This document shows positions 1-5,760 of a stretch of 9,230 nucleotides of DNA, piece after piece (positions within the stretch are counted from its first letter, which is position 1; every line of letters starts with the position of its first letter). The position numbers and the translations under genes are program-made. Under the pieces are notes generated by a model. It had not been told where the DNA came from. It was given only the letters and a program-made list of their open reading frames with translations, and ran no database searches. This DNA is from an uncultured Lysobacteraceae bacterium. GTDB lineage: Bacteria; Pseudomonadota; Gammaproteobacteria; Xanthomonadales; Rhodanobacteraceae. Location of the stretch: positions 1 through 9,230 of the forward strand of contig CAMLSI010000197.1 in assembly GCA_946482585.1 (NCBI GenBank), written 5' to 3'.

Positions 1-258
1 GACACGGGCGCGTCCGGCTTTGACCGGATCGGCGCCATCGGCGGCGCCGAGTCCGATCAGGTAGAGCCAGGCATTGTCCGCATCCGCAACCGCGCGCGGC
101 GGGCGTGCAGCCGCGCTTTGCGCCGCACCCGAGGGGGCTTCGTCGATGCGGTAGTGGAGGAATCCCGCGAGCGGCACGGCGGCGATCGCGAACAGGCCAA
201 CGAGAAACCGGCGGCGCGGGCGCCGGCGGCGTGACGATTCGATGCGATGCGAGGACAT
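1..258 (-). CDS. N-terminal part of a signal-anchored/exported protein of unknown function (runs off left edge)
   Basis: The frame stays open for 86 codons from an ATG at 258-256 to the window edge, so the C-terminus is missing. The first 16 or so residues are extremely arginine-rich, and RRRFLVG then leads into a hydrophobic segment (about residues 17-33, FLVGLFAIAAVPLAGF). This fits a signal anchor, or a Tat-like signal since RR-x-F-L is present. Beyond the membrane segment lies an Ala/Pro-rich linker and then ADADNAWLYLIGLGAADGAD, which looks like the start of a folded periplasmic domain. I do not recognise the family with certainty. No good Shine-Dalgarno precedes the ATG, so the exact start is open. 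The gene starts 69 bases after the stop of the Cys-rich membrane protein on the same strand, so they may be co-transcribed. Confidence 0.6.
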   Translation of the reverse strand, partial: MSSHRIESSRRRRPRRRFLVGLFAIAAVPLAGFLHYRIDEAPSGAAQSAAARPPRAVADADNAWLYLIGLGAADGADPVKAGRARV

Positions 259-327
259 GGGCGCGCGCGACAGAAACGGTGCGCAATCTTGCCATGCTGG
301 CGACGTGGTCCGTCGCGCCGTGTCGAC

Positions 328-822
328 TCAGTCGGACCGCGCCGCCGGCGGCGCCCCGAACTCGGCCGCGTCGTCGAACGCATCCGCGCCGGCGAGCGGA
401 ATCTCGGGCAGATTGCCGGCGTCGTGCCATTCCGCCGAACGTGGATCGCGCACGCCGCCGACCAGGATTTCAATGATCTCGGTTTCCTTGGTGTCTTCGG
501 TCGCGCAGTCGGCCTCGGCTTCGGACGGAATCAGTGTCTGCGCCGCGACCGGCGAACGATCCGCCGGCACTTCCGCGGCGGCCGCGCCGAAACTCAGCGC
601 GGCTGCGAGCCCGAGTCCCGCGGCCGCAAGGCGCCGCGGCACCGAGTACGACACGCAGATGTCCGTCTCGCAACCGGCCAGCAGCGCGCGACGCCGGTCT
701 TCGCTCATCGCATCGAGGTTGTGCACGCGGCGGCGGCATTGCGTGCAGAAATCGCGCCCTGCGCTCGGGGCGGATTTCCAGCGCAGCGGGCAGGGCGAAT
801 CGATTTTCGGGAACGAGGACAT
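328..822 (-). CDS. Cys-rich single-pass membrane protein of unknown function
   Basis: 164 residues. The N-terminal part (about 1-60) carries Cys11, a CxxC pair (Cys26, Cys29) in FCTQCRRRVHNLDAMS, and Cys51 and Cys56 in GCETDICVSY, a spacing that suggests a small metal-binding (zinc-ribbon-like) or redox domain. Residues about 62-84 are an Ala/Leu-rich transmembrane helix. The remaining tail is acidic (E101, E103, D105, E109, D110, E113, E115) and contains EIIEILVGGVRDPRSAEW. The likely topology is Cys domain in the cytoplasm and tail in the periplasm, because arginines flank the helix on its N-terminal side. The frame is open upstream to 957, but the ATG at 822 has GGAG six bases before it, and the 45 residues upstream of it are Arg/Pro/His-rich and not protein-like. 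I recall similar short Cys-motif membrane proteins in Xanthomonadales but can assign no function. Confidence 0.7.
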   Translation of the reverse strand: MSSFPKIDSPCPLRWKSAPSAGRDFCTQCRRRVHNLDAMSEDRRRALLAGCETDICVSYSVPRRLAAAGLGLAAALSFGAAAAEVPADRSPVAAQTLIPSEAEADCATEDTKETEIIEILVGGVRDPRSAEWHDAGNLPEIPLAGADAFDDAAEFGAPPAARSD

Positions 823-828
823 GGACGG

Positions 829-832
829 CTCC
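829..832 (-). promoter_or_regulatory. Ribosome binding site deciding the start of the Cys-rich membrane protein
   Basis: On the minus strand GGAG stands six bases before the ATG at 822-820. This favours that start over the longer open frame beginning at 957, whose extra N-terminal 45 residues look non-coding. Confidence 0.6.
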
Positions 833-960
833 GGTCGATGACGATGCCCGGTTCCGACGCCGTGGCGCGCGAGAGCGTCGCAGGACGGAGGCGGGAGCCG
901 TCCGTGCCACCGCTTCCGGCGACGGCATGGCGAAACTCGTGCCGTCTCGGAATGCACAAG

Positions 961-1482
961 TCATCGCCACAGTCGGCGGCTTTGCAGCGTCGTGCGCACG
1001 ATGACCTCCTGACGGAGGCAGCGGCGGTATCGATGCGACAGCGCGATCACTTGCCCCAGGTCGCAGGGGCTCCAGCCGAGTCCTCCCCGATGTCTCACGT
1101 CGCGGGTAATCGTGAGCCGCCCGAGTGGGCCGAGAAACGCGCGATAGAACGTTTGTGCCCGATCGGCCCGCAATTGCAGCGGACCGGATTCGCCGAAAGC
1201 GATCATGCATTCGAGCGCGCACGCGAGCGCTCGTCGGCCCAGCGCTACGGGCACGTTGTCGGGCAGCGACAGAACGGCCAGATAGCGTTTTGGCGACAAT
1301 GTGCACAATTGGTGGCCAAGCGCCGTTTCGACGAGACTGTTGCGCAGGTGTGCCCGGATGCGATTCCCGGTGTGGCAGCGGTGAGCTTCGCTCGGGAATC
1401 CGGCGACGCGATGCACGAGTTGGGCGAAGGTCAACGGGTAATAGCGGCCCGAAACGGGCCGCGCTTGCGTATCAGTGAACAT
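961..1482 (-). CDS. Hypothetical protein, 173 residues, basic
   Basis: The frame runs ATG to TGA with a good GGAG seven bases before the start. The product has mixed composition with believable hydrophobic spacing, for example RYLAVLSLPDNVPVALGRR and TFYRAFLGPLGRLTITRDV. Its Arg- and Cys-containing C-terminal third (SHRYRRCLRQEVIVRTTLQS) ends in RRLWR. There is no signal peptide or clear membrane helix and I recognise no domain. Third codon positions are visibly less GC-biased than in the CoA-transferase or protease genes (codons such as GCT, CGA, TTG, ATT and AGA occur). This could mean a recently acquired or weakly constrained gene, or a spurious frame. The opposite-strand frame over the same bases is Arg/Ala/Glu-rich and less plausible. 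It would be first of the three left-hand minus-strand genes, with 138 bases between it and the next. Confidence 0.5.
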   Translation of the reverse strand: MFTDTQARPVSGRYYPLTFAQLVHRVAGFPSEAHRCHTGNRIRAHLRNSLVETALGHQLCTLSPKRYLAVLSLPDNVPVALGRRALACALECMIAFGESGPLQLRADRAQTFYRAFLGPLGRLTITRDVRHRGGLGWSPCDLGQVIALSHRYRRCLRQEVIVRTTLQSRRLWR

Positions 1483-1489
1483 GAGATCA

Positions 1490-1493
1490 CTCC
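1490..1493 (-). promoter_or_regulatory. Ribosome binding site of the 173-residue protein
   Basis: Minus-strand GGAG (within ACGGAGTGATCTC) lies seven bases before the ATG at 1482-1480. It is the main sequence support that this otherwise unrecognised frame is translated. Confidence 0.55.
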
Positions 1494-1510
1494 GTCAGCG
1501 GATGCAGAGC

Positions 1511-1530
1511 CGCGGCGTGTACGTGCCGCG
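1511..1530. repeat. Dyad symmetry upstream of the 173-residue gene
   Basis: CGCGGC (1511-1516) and GCCGCG (1525-1530) are perfect inverted copies around GTGTACGT, whose outer bases can extend the stem by G-T wobble pairs. The dyad begins 29 bases before the start codon of the minus-strand gene at 1482, a position suitable for an operator or a leader hairpin. In such GC-rich DNA a 6-bp stem can also arise by chance. Confidence 0.3.
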
Positions 1531-1704
1531 ATGCGCGTCGACGGCCTCGCCGGCCGGACGCAGGCTGTTGCAGACAGAGGTGGATCAGGGCGAAGCCAGC
1601 GCGCGAAACCGGCGTGCGCTGAGACGCGGCCGCGCGTCGCGGCTCGTGCCGATGCGTGAGTGATGGAGTGCGCCACGGCGGCGCAACGGCGGCGCACGAC
1701 GACG

Positions 1705-1731
1705 CCCGGCGCCATTGCGGATGGCGCCGGG
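1705..1731 (-). terminator. Perfect 11-bp hairpin, candidate terminator of the CoA-transferase transcript
   Basis: CCCGGCGCCAT (1705-1715) and ATGGCGCCGGG (1721-1731) are exact inverted complements separated by the five bases TGCGG. The hairpin lies about 50 bases past the CoA-transferase stop codon on the minus strand. Neither strand has a T-run after the stem, so it is not a textbook intrinsic terminator. It could still pause RNA polymerase, protect the mRNA 3' end, or be a protein-binding palindrome. Confidence 0.5.
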
Positions 1732-1779
1732 TCCGGCGTGTTCAGGCGACGACGCGCAGTGCGCGCGCCGCCGTTCGAT

Positions 1780-3138
1780 TCAGGTCAATCCTTCCGCGAT
1801 CTCGAACGTGCAGCCGGTCTTGGTCTTCACGTCCTCGAGGCTCACGCCGTCGTGGAGCTCGATCAGGCGCAGGCCGCCGCCGTCCTTGACCTCGAACACG
1901 CAGAGGTCGGTGATGATGAGATCGACGACGTTCTTGCCGGTCAGCGGCAGCGCGCATTCGGGCAGGATCTTCGGCGAGCCGTCCTTCGCGGTGTGCTCCA
2001 TGAGCACGACGACGCGCTTGACGCCCGAGACGAGGTCCATCGCGCCGCCCGGACCTTTCACCATCTTGCCGGGCACCATCCAGTTCGCGAGGTCGCCGTT
2101 CTCGGAGACCTCGAGACCGCCGAGAATCGACAGGTCGATATGGCCGCCGCGGATCATCGCGAACGAGTCGGCGCTCGAGAAGAAGCTCGAACCCGGGATC
2201 GCGGTGATGGTCTGCTTGCCGGCGTTGATGAGATCCGCGTCGACCTTGTCTTCGGTGGGGAACGGGCCGATGCCGAGCAGGCCGTTCTCCGACTGCAGCG
2301 TCACGTTGACGCCGGCCGGGATGTGGTTCGCAACGAGCGTGGGAATACCGATGCCGAGGTTGACGCAATAGCCGTCGCGCAGTTCCTTCGCGGCGCGGCG
2401 GGCCATCATCTCGCGTACCGGGCTTTCCTTGCCCGACGGCGCGCCGCCGGTCACCGTGCGGAATTCGATGCGCTTTTCGTAGTTCTTGCCCTGGATGATG
2501 CGGTCGACATAGATGCCGGGCGTGTGGATCTGGTCGGGGTCGAGCTCTCCGGTCTCGACGAGTTCCTCGACTTCCGCGACCGTGATCTTGCCGCAGGTCG
2601 CGATCATCGGATTGAAATTCCGCGCGGTTTTTCGATAGACCAGATTGCCGAACTTGTCGCCCTTCCAGGCCTTCACGATGGACACGTCGGCCGTGATCGC
2701 GGGTTCGAGCACGTACTCCTTGCCGTCGAAGTCCTTGGTCTCGCGCTTCTCGGCGAGCTTGGTGCCGAACGCAGTGCGCGTATAGAAGCCCGGAATGCCG
2801 GCGCCGCCGGCGCGCAGCCGTTCGGCGAGCGTGCCCTGGGGCGTGAGTTCGAGTTCGAGTTCGCCGGCGAGCACCTGGCGCTCGAACTCCTTGTTTTCGC
2901 CGACATAGGAGGCGATGACTTTCTTGACCTGGCGCGTCTTCAGCAGCGGGCCCATGCCGAAGTCGTCGACGCCGGCATTGTTGCCGACGATGGTCAGGCC
3001 CTTGGTGCCGGCTTCCTTGAGTGCCTGGATCAGGTTTTCCGGAATGCCGCAGAGGCCGAAGCCGCCGGCGGCGAGGGTCATGTTGTCGAACAGAAGGCCG
3101 TCCAGGGCTTCGGCGGCGGAGGGGTAGACCTTTTTCAC
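1780..3138 (-). CDS. Succinyl-CoA:3-ketoacid CoA-transferase, A and B subunits fused in one chain
   Basis: This enzyme transfers CoA from succinyl-CoA to acetoacetate, giving acetoacetyl-CoA and succinate in the cytoplasm; it serves ketone-body or polyhydroxybutyrate breakdown. The 452 residues contain a full A-type half (about 1-228) with [10 protein letters not shown] at 25-34 and [16 protein letters not shown] at 51-66. A short Gly/Pro linker (about 229-240) follows, then a full B-type half (about 241-452) beginning [15 protein letters not shown] with [10 protein letters not shown] at 260-269. The SENG motif at 283-286 makes Glu284 the expected catalytic residue that forms the CoA thioester. 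Typical bacterial enzymes (ScoA about 235, ScoB about 215 residues) are separate chains; the single chain here resembles the mitochondrial arrangement (about 520 residues) without its longer linker and transit peptide. The start is GTG with AAGGA six bases upstream; the first in-frame ATG is codon 20, inside the conserved region. A related acyl-CoA transferase specificity (e.g. 3-oxoadipate) cannot be excluded, but the SCOT-like motifs favour this call. Confidence 0.93.
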   Translation of the reverse strand: MKKVYPSAAEALDGLLFDNMTLAAGGFGLCGIPENLIQALKEAGTKGLTIVGNNAGVDDFGMGPLLKTRQVKKVIASYVGENKEFERQVLAGELELELTPQGTLAERLRAGGAGIPGFYTRTAFGTKLAEKRETKDFDGKEYVLEPAITADVSIVKAWKGDKFGNLVYRKTARNFNPMIATCGKITVAEVEELVETGELDPDQIHTPGIYVDRIIQGKNYEKRIEFRTVTGGAPSGKESPVREMMARRAAKELRDGYCVNLGIGIPTLVANHIPAGVNVTLQSENGLLGIGPFPTEDKVDADLINAGKQTITAIPGSSFFSSADSFAMIRGGHIDLSILGGLEVSENGDLANWMVPGKMVKGPGGAMDLVSGVKRVVVLMEHTAKDGSPKILPECALPLTGKNVVDLIITDLCVFEVKDGGGLRLIELHDGVSLEDVKTKTGCTFEIAEGLT

Positions 3139-3144
3139 GGGGCG

Positions 3145-3149
3145 TCCTT
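3145..3149 (-). promoter_or_regulatory. Ribosome binding site supporting a GTG start for the CoA-transferase
   Basis: Minus-strand AAGGA stands six bases before the GTG at 3138-3136. The conserved A-domain begins immediately after this codon, so GTG rather than a later ATG is the start. Confidence 0.75.
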
Positions 3150-3247
3150 TTCGGCTGGAGCGAGCGGAGACCGCGCCTGTGCGGCAGCGCGGCTCGTGGA
3201 ATCGGCGGAAGCGTAGTACGCGGCCGCTGCGACCGCCAATTGTACTT

Positions 3248-3265
3248 GTGGGAAACCCGCCCTAC
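3248..3265. repeat. Short REP-like GC-rich element at the end of the lipase gene (tentative)
   Basis: GTGGG-AAA-CCCGC (3248-3260) can fold into a small hairpin with one G-U pair, and the minus strand reads GTAGGGCGGGTTTCCCAC across the lipase stop codon. The GTAGGGCGGGTTT word resembles half of REP-type intergenic palindromes seen in xanthomonads, but only one copy occurs here. It could also act as a weak 3' hairpin for the lipase mRNA. No T-run follows. Confidence 0.2.
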
Positions 3266-5466
3266 GGATCCGAACGCAGCAGCGAGCCGAAACTCAGGTA
3301 GAACGAGTTGTTGCCGCCTTCGGCATGGCCGAAGCCCAGAAACATCGGCCCGAGGAAGGTATCGACGCCGACGAACACGCTGCCGGCGCCGATCAGGTCC
3401 TCGCGATTGATCGCTTCGCGCGAATCCCAGACACCCCCGGCTTCGAGACTGCCGCCGAGATAGACCGGCACCGAAATCAGCCGCGTCGCGTCGGTCAGCC
3501 GGCGGTAGTAGACGAGGCGGCCGAGCGCGATCTGGTTGGCGAGCAACTGGTTCTCGGTGAAGCCCGACAGATTGCCGAGACCGCCGAGCGTGCCGAACGT
3601 CGACAGCAGCGCGTCGTCGCCGCCGGCCGAGTGGATGCGCGCGCCGAGCAGCCAGCGGTTCGCGCCGTGGGAAAACGCGGTGTCCCAGCTCAGTCGCGAC
3701 ACGTCGGACGTGCCTGCGTTCTCGGCGCCGAACAGGAATTCGTGCGAAAGGTCCAGCCGCGTGCCGCGGCTCGGGAAACCCGAATCGTCGAGACTGTCGC
3801 GCGTCGCGCGCAACTGCAGGCTGCCGTAGGTGTTGCTGACGGTGCCGGGCAGGTCCGGCGTGCCGACGCGGCGGCGCGCCTCGTCGTAGCTGTAGCCGAG
3901 CGTGGTCGACAGGCGCCAGGTGGAGTTCGGCGTGTAGCCGAGGTCGACCGCGGCGGTCGAGCGGCTGCGGCGGTACTCGGCGATCGCGCTGTTGGCCGAT
4001 GTGCCGTCGGCGCCGAGCGGGAAGTTATATGCGGCGTAGTCGAGATAGGGCGCGACGTAGAACTGTCCGGAATCGCCGAACGGTTGGTAGAACTCCCCGT
4101 GCAGGCCGGTCACGCGGCCGAGTTCGACGCGGTTGCGCGATTCGCCGCCGTGTTCATTGAGGCCAGTGAAGTTCACTTCGCCGATGAGCTGGTAGCTGTT
4201 GCGGCCGGCGAAATCGTCGGAGAGGCGCAGACCGAAACGCAGGAAGTTCGGGCCCCAACCCTTGTCGACCGGCTGTACCGCGAGGCCGGTCTTGCCGTCG
4301 CGCTGCTCGATCTCGTAGGTGATGCGTTCGTAACTGCCGTCGCCGTAGGCCAGGCCTATGTCTTTCTCGAGCTGGGCCGTGTCGAGCGGTTCGCCGACGA
4401 CGTCCGACAGGCGCTGTTCGACATAGGCCGCGGTGCGGCTGCGCCCGCGCAGCACATCGAGGAAAGCGATCAGCGGCGCATCGAACGCGCGCTGCCGGTG
4501 GCGTGCCTGGAACGCAGCGTACTCGGCTTCGCCGACGCTGAAGCGGCGCAGCGCCGCGAGTTCGGCTTCGGCCGCGCGCATGCCGGCGGCGACGGCTTCG
4601 TCGGCGCGATGGAATTCGGCGCTGCCCATGTCGCCCATGTCGGGAACCAGCAGCACGTCGCTGTCCACGTTCAAGGTCGATTGCTGCGCGTCGGTCTCGC
4701 GCTTCATCAGGGTCGACAGCATCTGGTTGGCGATGCTGAACGGTGAATTGAGCTTGTCCTCGCTCACGAGCGGTTCGCCGACGTTGACGACGATGAGCCG
4801 TGTGCCGCCGATGTCGCGGGCGATGTCGATCGGCACGTTGTCCACGATGCCGCCGTCGACCATGAGCCGGCCGCGGTAACGGATCGGCGCGAACGCGCCG
4901 GGCACGGACATGGACGCGCGGATCGCCATCGCGAGGTCGCCGTCGGCGAACACGACTTTCTCGCCGTTGCCGATGTCGGTCGCGACCGACCGGAACGGAA
5001 TCGGCAGCTGGTCGAAATCCGACAGCGACGTGGTCGACAGCAGCAGGCGGCGCAGCAGCAACTGCAGTTTCTGACCCTGCACCAGGCCGCGAGGCAATGC
5101 GATGCTGCCGTCCTTGAGCCCCAGTTCGATGCCGCCGAGGAAGCGCAGTTCGTCTTCCTTGCGCCGCATCGGCAATTCTTCGCGCGGCGGGTCGTCGCGG
5201 AACATGTCCTTCCAGTCGATGCCTTGGAGAACCGCGCCGATCGCGTCCGCGTCGTAACCCGCGGCATACAGGCCGCCGGCGATCGCCCCCATCGAGGTGC
5301 CGGTGATACAGTCGATCGGAATGCGCTCGCGTTCGAGCACCTTGAGCACGCCGATGTGCGCCGCGCCGCGCGCGCCGCCGCCGCCGAGGACCAGACAGGT
5401 CTTCGCGTGGCCGATCAGCGGCAGAGCGAGCAGCAGAAACAGTGACAGGGTTCTCGTTCGGCTCAT
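3262..5466 (-). CDS. Patatin-like phospholipase fused to POTRA and outer-membrane beta-barrel (PlpD-type, type Vd autotransporter)
   Basis: The 734 residues start with a signal peptide (basic MSRTRT, hydrophobic core about 7-19, likely cleavage after GHA at residue 21). A patatin domain follows at once: oxyanion loop GGGGARG (28-34), nucleophile motif GTSMG (56-60, Ser58) and DGG (204-206, Asp204), the complete Ser-Asp dyad. After about residue 325 comes a POTRA-like segment (to about 395), then a C-terminal barrel of the bacterial surface antigen/Omp85 type with alternating aromatic strands (about 396-734). Family knowledge: Pseudomonas PlpD has this order and nearly this length; it hydrolyses phospholipids and is secreted through its own barrel. 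The chain ends SFYLSFGSLLRSDP rather than in the terminal Phe usual for outer-membrane proteins, so the insertion signal may sit slightly inside. GGAG lies ten bases before the ATG, a long spacing. The CoA-transferase gene follows 123 bases downstream on the same strand, and the protease gene is divergent. Confidence 0.93.
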   Translation of the reverse strand: MSRTRTLSLFLLLALPLIGHAKTCLVLGGGGARGAAHIGVLKVLERERIPIDCITGTSMGAIAGGLYAAGYDADAIGAVLQGIDWKDMFRDDPPREELPMRRKEDELRFLGGIELGLKDGSIALPRGLVQGQKLQLLLRRLLLSTTSLSDFDQLPIPFRSVATDIGNGEKVVFADGDLAMAIRASMSVPGAFAPIRYRGRLMVDGGIVDNVPIDIARDIGGTRLIVVNVGEPLVSEDKLNSPFSIANQMLSTLMKRETDAQQSTLNVDSDVLLVPDMGDMGSAEFHRADEAVAAGMRAAEAELAALRRFSVGEAEYAAFQARHRQRAFDAPLIAFLDVLRGRSRTAAYVEQRLSDVVGEPLDTAQLEKDIGLAYGDGSYERITYEIEQRDGKTGLAVQPVDKGWGPNFLRFGLRLSDDFAGRNSYQLIGEVNFTGLNEHGGESRNRVELGRVTGLHGEFYQPFGDSGQFYVAPYLDYAAYNFPLGADGTSANSAIAEYRRSRSTAAVDLGYTPNSTWRLSTTLGYSYDEARRRVGTPDLPGTVSNTYGSLQLRATRDSLDDSGFPSRGTRLDLSHEFLFGAENAGTSDVSRLSWDTAFSHGANRWLLGARIHSAGGDDALLSTFGTLGGLGNLSGFTENQLLANQIALGRLVYYRRLTDATRLISVPVYLGGSLEAGGVWDSREAINREDLIGAGSVFVGVDTFLGPMFLGFGHAEGGNNSFYLSFGSLLRSDP

Positions 5467-5583
5467 GCCGCTAAGTCTCCGGGCGGATACGTATGCGTCT
5501 TGGGGCTATATTTCTGCAGGTGATGTCTCGGCGCTCAGGGCCATGCCAAGCGCCGGTGCATTGTGCGAATTTACGAAGGTTGC

Positions 5584-5597
5584 ATGCGTTGACGCAT
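5584..5597. repeat. Short inverted repeat, possible operator between the divergent genes
   Basis: ATGCG (5584-5588) and CGCAT (5593-5597) are exact inverted copies around TTGA. The dyad is near the middle of the divergent intergenic region, where a shared regulator could act on both genes. A 5-bp arm is weak evidence by itself. Confidence 0.2.
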
Positions 5598-5751
5598 TGT
5601 CGGGTGTGGATGCGCCAGCGCGTGTGGACAGCGGCGGCGACGGCGGCTTTCGGCCCTCGTCGCGTCGCGCGGTGGTGGCCTCGCCACGGCAGCCAGGGAA
5701 CCGTGAGAGCAGGGCCACGTCTTTGATGCGTCGGACCGTTTTCTCACCTGT

Positions 5752-5756
5752 GGGGG
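5752..5756 (+). promoter_or_regulatory. Weak ribosome binding site of the protease
   Basis: Only GGGGG, four bases before the ATG at 5761, can serve as a Shine-Dalgarno. The start is chosen because a normal signal peptide (MRKPITAAILAALVGAAG) begins there and I found no in-frame start codon in the roughly 40 bases just upstream. Confidence 0.35.
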
Positions 5757-5760
5757 TTCC

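Larger units (their letters stand above)
1483..1779. other. Intergenic stretch with two dyads, no gene seen
   Basis: These 297 bases lie between the end of the CoA-transferase gene and the start of the 173-residue protein, both on the minus strand. Apart from the dyads listed separately (1511-1530 and 1705-1731) there is a smaller hairpin, CGGCC-TCGCC-GGCCG, at 1542-1556. No tRNA cloverleaf, convincing sigma70 promoter or plausible small gene was found; the open frames crossing it are Arg/Ala-rich and lack ribosome sites. Confidence 0.5.
5467..5760. promoter_or_regulatory. Divergent intergenic region between lipase and protease genes
   Basis: These 294 bases must hold the promoters of both the minus-strand lipase and the plus-strand protease. 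The lipase side is noticeably AT-richer around 5505-5515, reading AAATATAGCC on the minus strand, a possible -10 region with no good -35 at normal spacing. The protease side has no clear sigma70 boxes. Small dyads are present: ATGCG-TTGA-CGCAT (5584-5597), GTGGC-CTC-GCCAC (5675-5687), and GTGAGA (5703-5708) with TCTCAC (5742-5747). I see no credible small gene here. Confidence 0.45.

Noticed and set aside
823..957. N-terminal extension of the Cys-rich protein from the upstream ATG at 957
   Set aside because: The added 45 residues are Arg/Pro/His-rich and the internal ATG at 822 has a well-spaced GGAG.
470..1306. A 278-residue minus-strand frame overlapping the Cys-rich protein and the orphan gene
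   Set aside because: Over one-fifth arginine with no hydrophobic core, and it conflicts with the better supported frames at 328-822 and 961-1482.
247..1659. A 470-residue plus-strand open frame spanning the three small minus-strand genes
   Set aside because: Arg/Ala-rich throughout without domains; the minus-strand frames have ribosome sites, Cys motifs and membrane helices in sensible positions.
1483..1779. Possible tRNA or small RNA in the gap
   Set aside because: No T-loop GTTCRANYC pattern or cloverleaf arms could be found, and the only strong structure is the hairpin already listed.
2847..2864. Three tandem GAGTTC-like units
   Set aside because: They simply encode the ELELEL stretch of the CoA-transferase; no sign of a functional or unstable repeat.
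1660..3216. A 518-residue plus-strand open frame over the CoA-transferase gene
   Set aside because: Its composition mirrors the antisense of a well-conserved enzyme (Ala/Asp/Val/Arg/Leu-rich) and it crosses the CoA-transferase start and stop with no regard for gene borders.
3325..4746. A 473-residue plus-strand open frame over the lipase gene
   Set aside because: It is antisense to the conserved patatin and barrel domains, rich in Ala/Arg/Glu/Val, and has no recognisable feature.
5589..5611. TTGACG as a -35 box for the protease
   Set aside because: Seventeen bases downstream there is only a GC-rich stretch (GCGCCA) and no -10-like hexamer.
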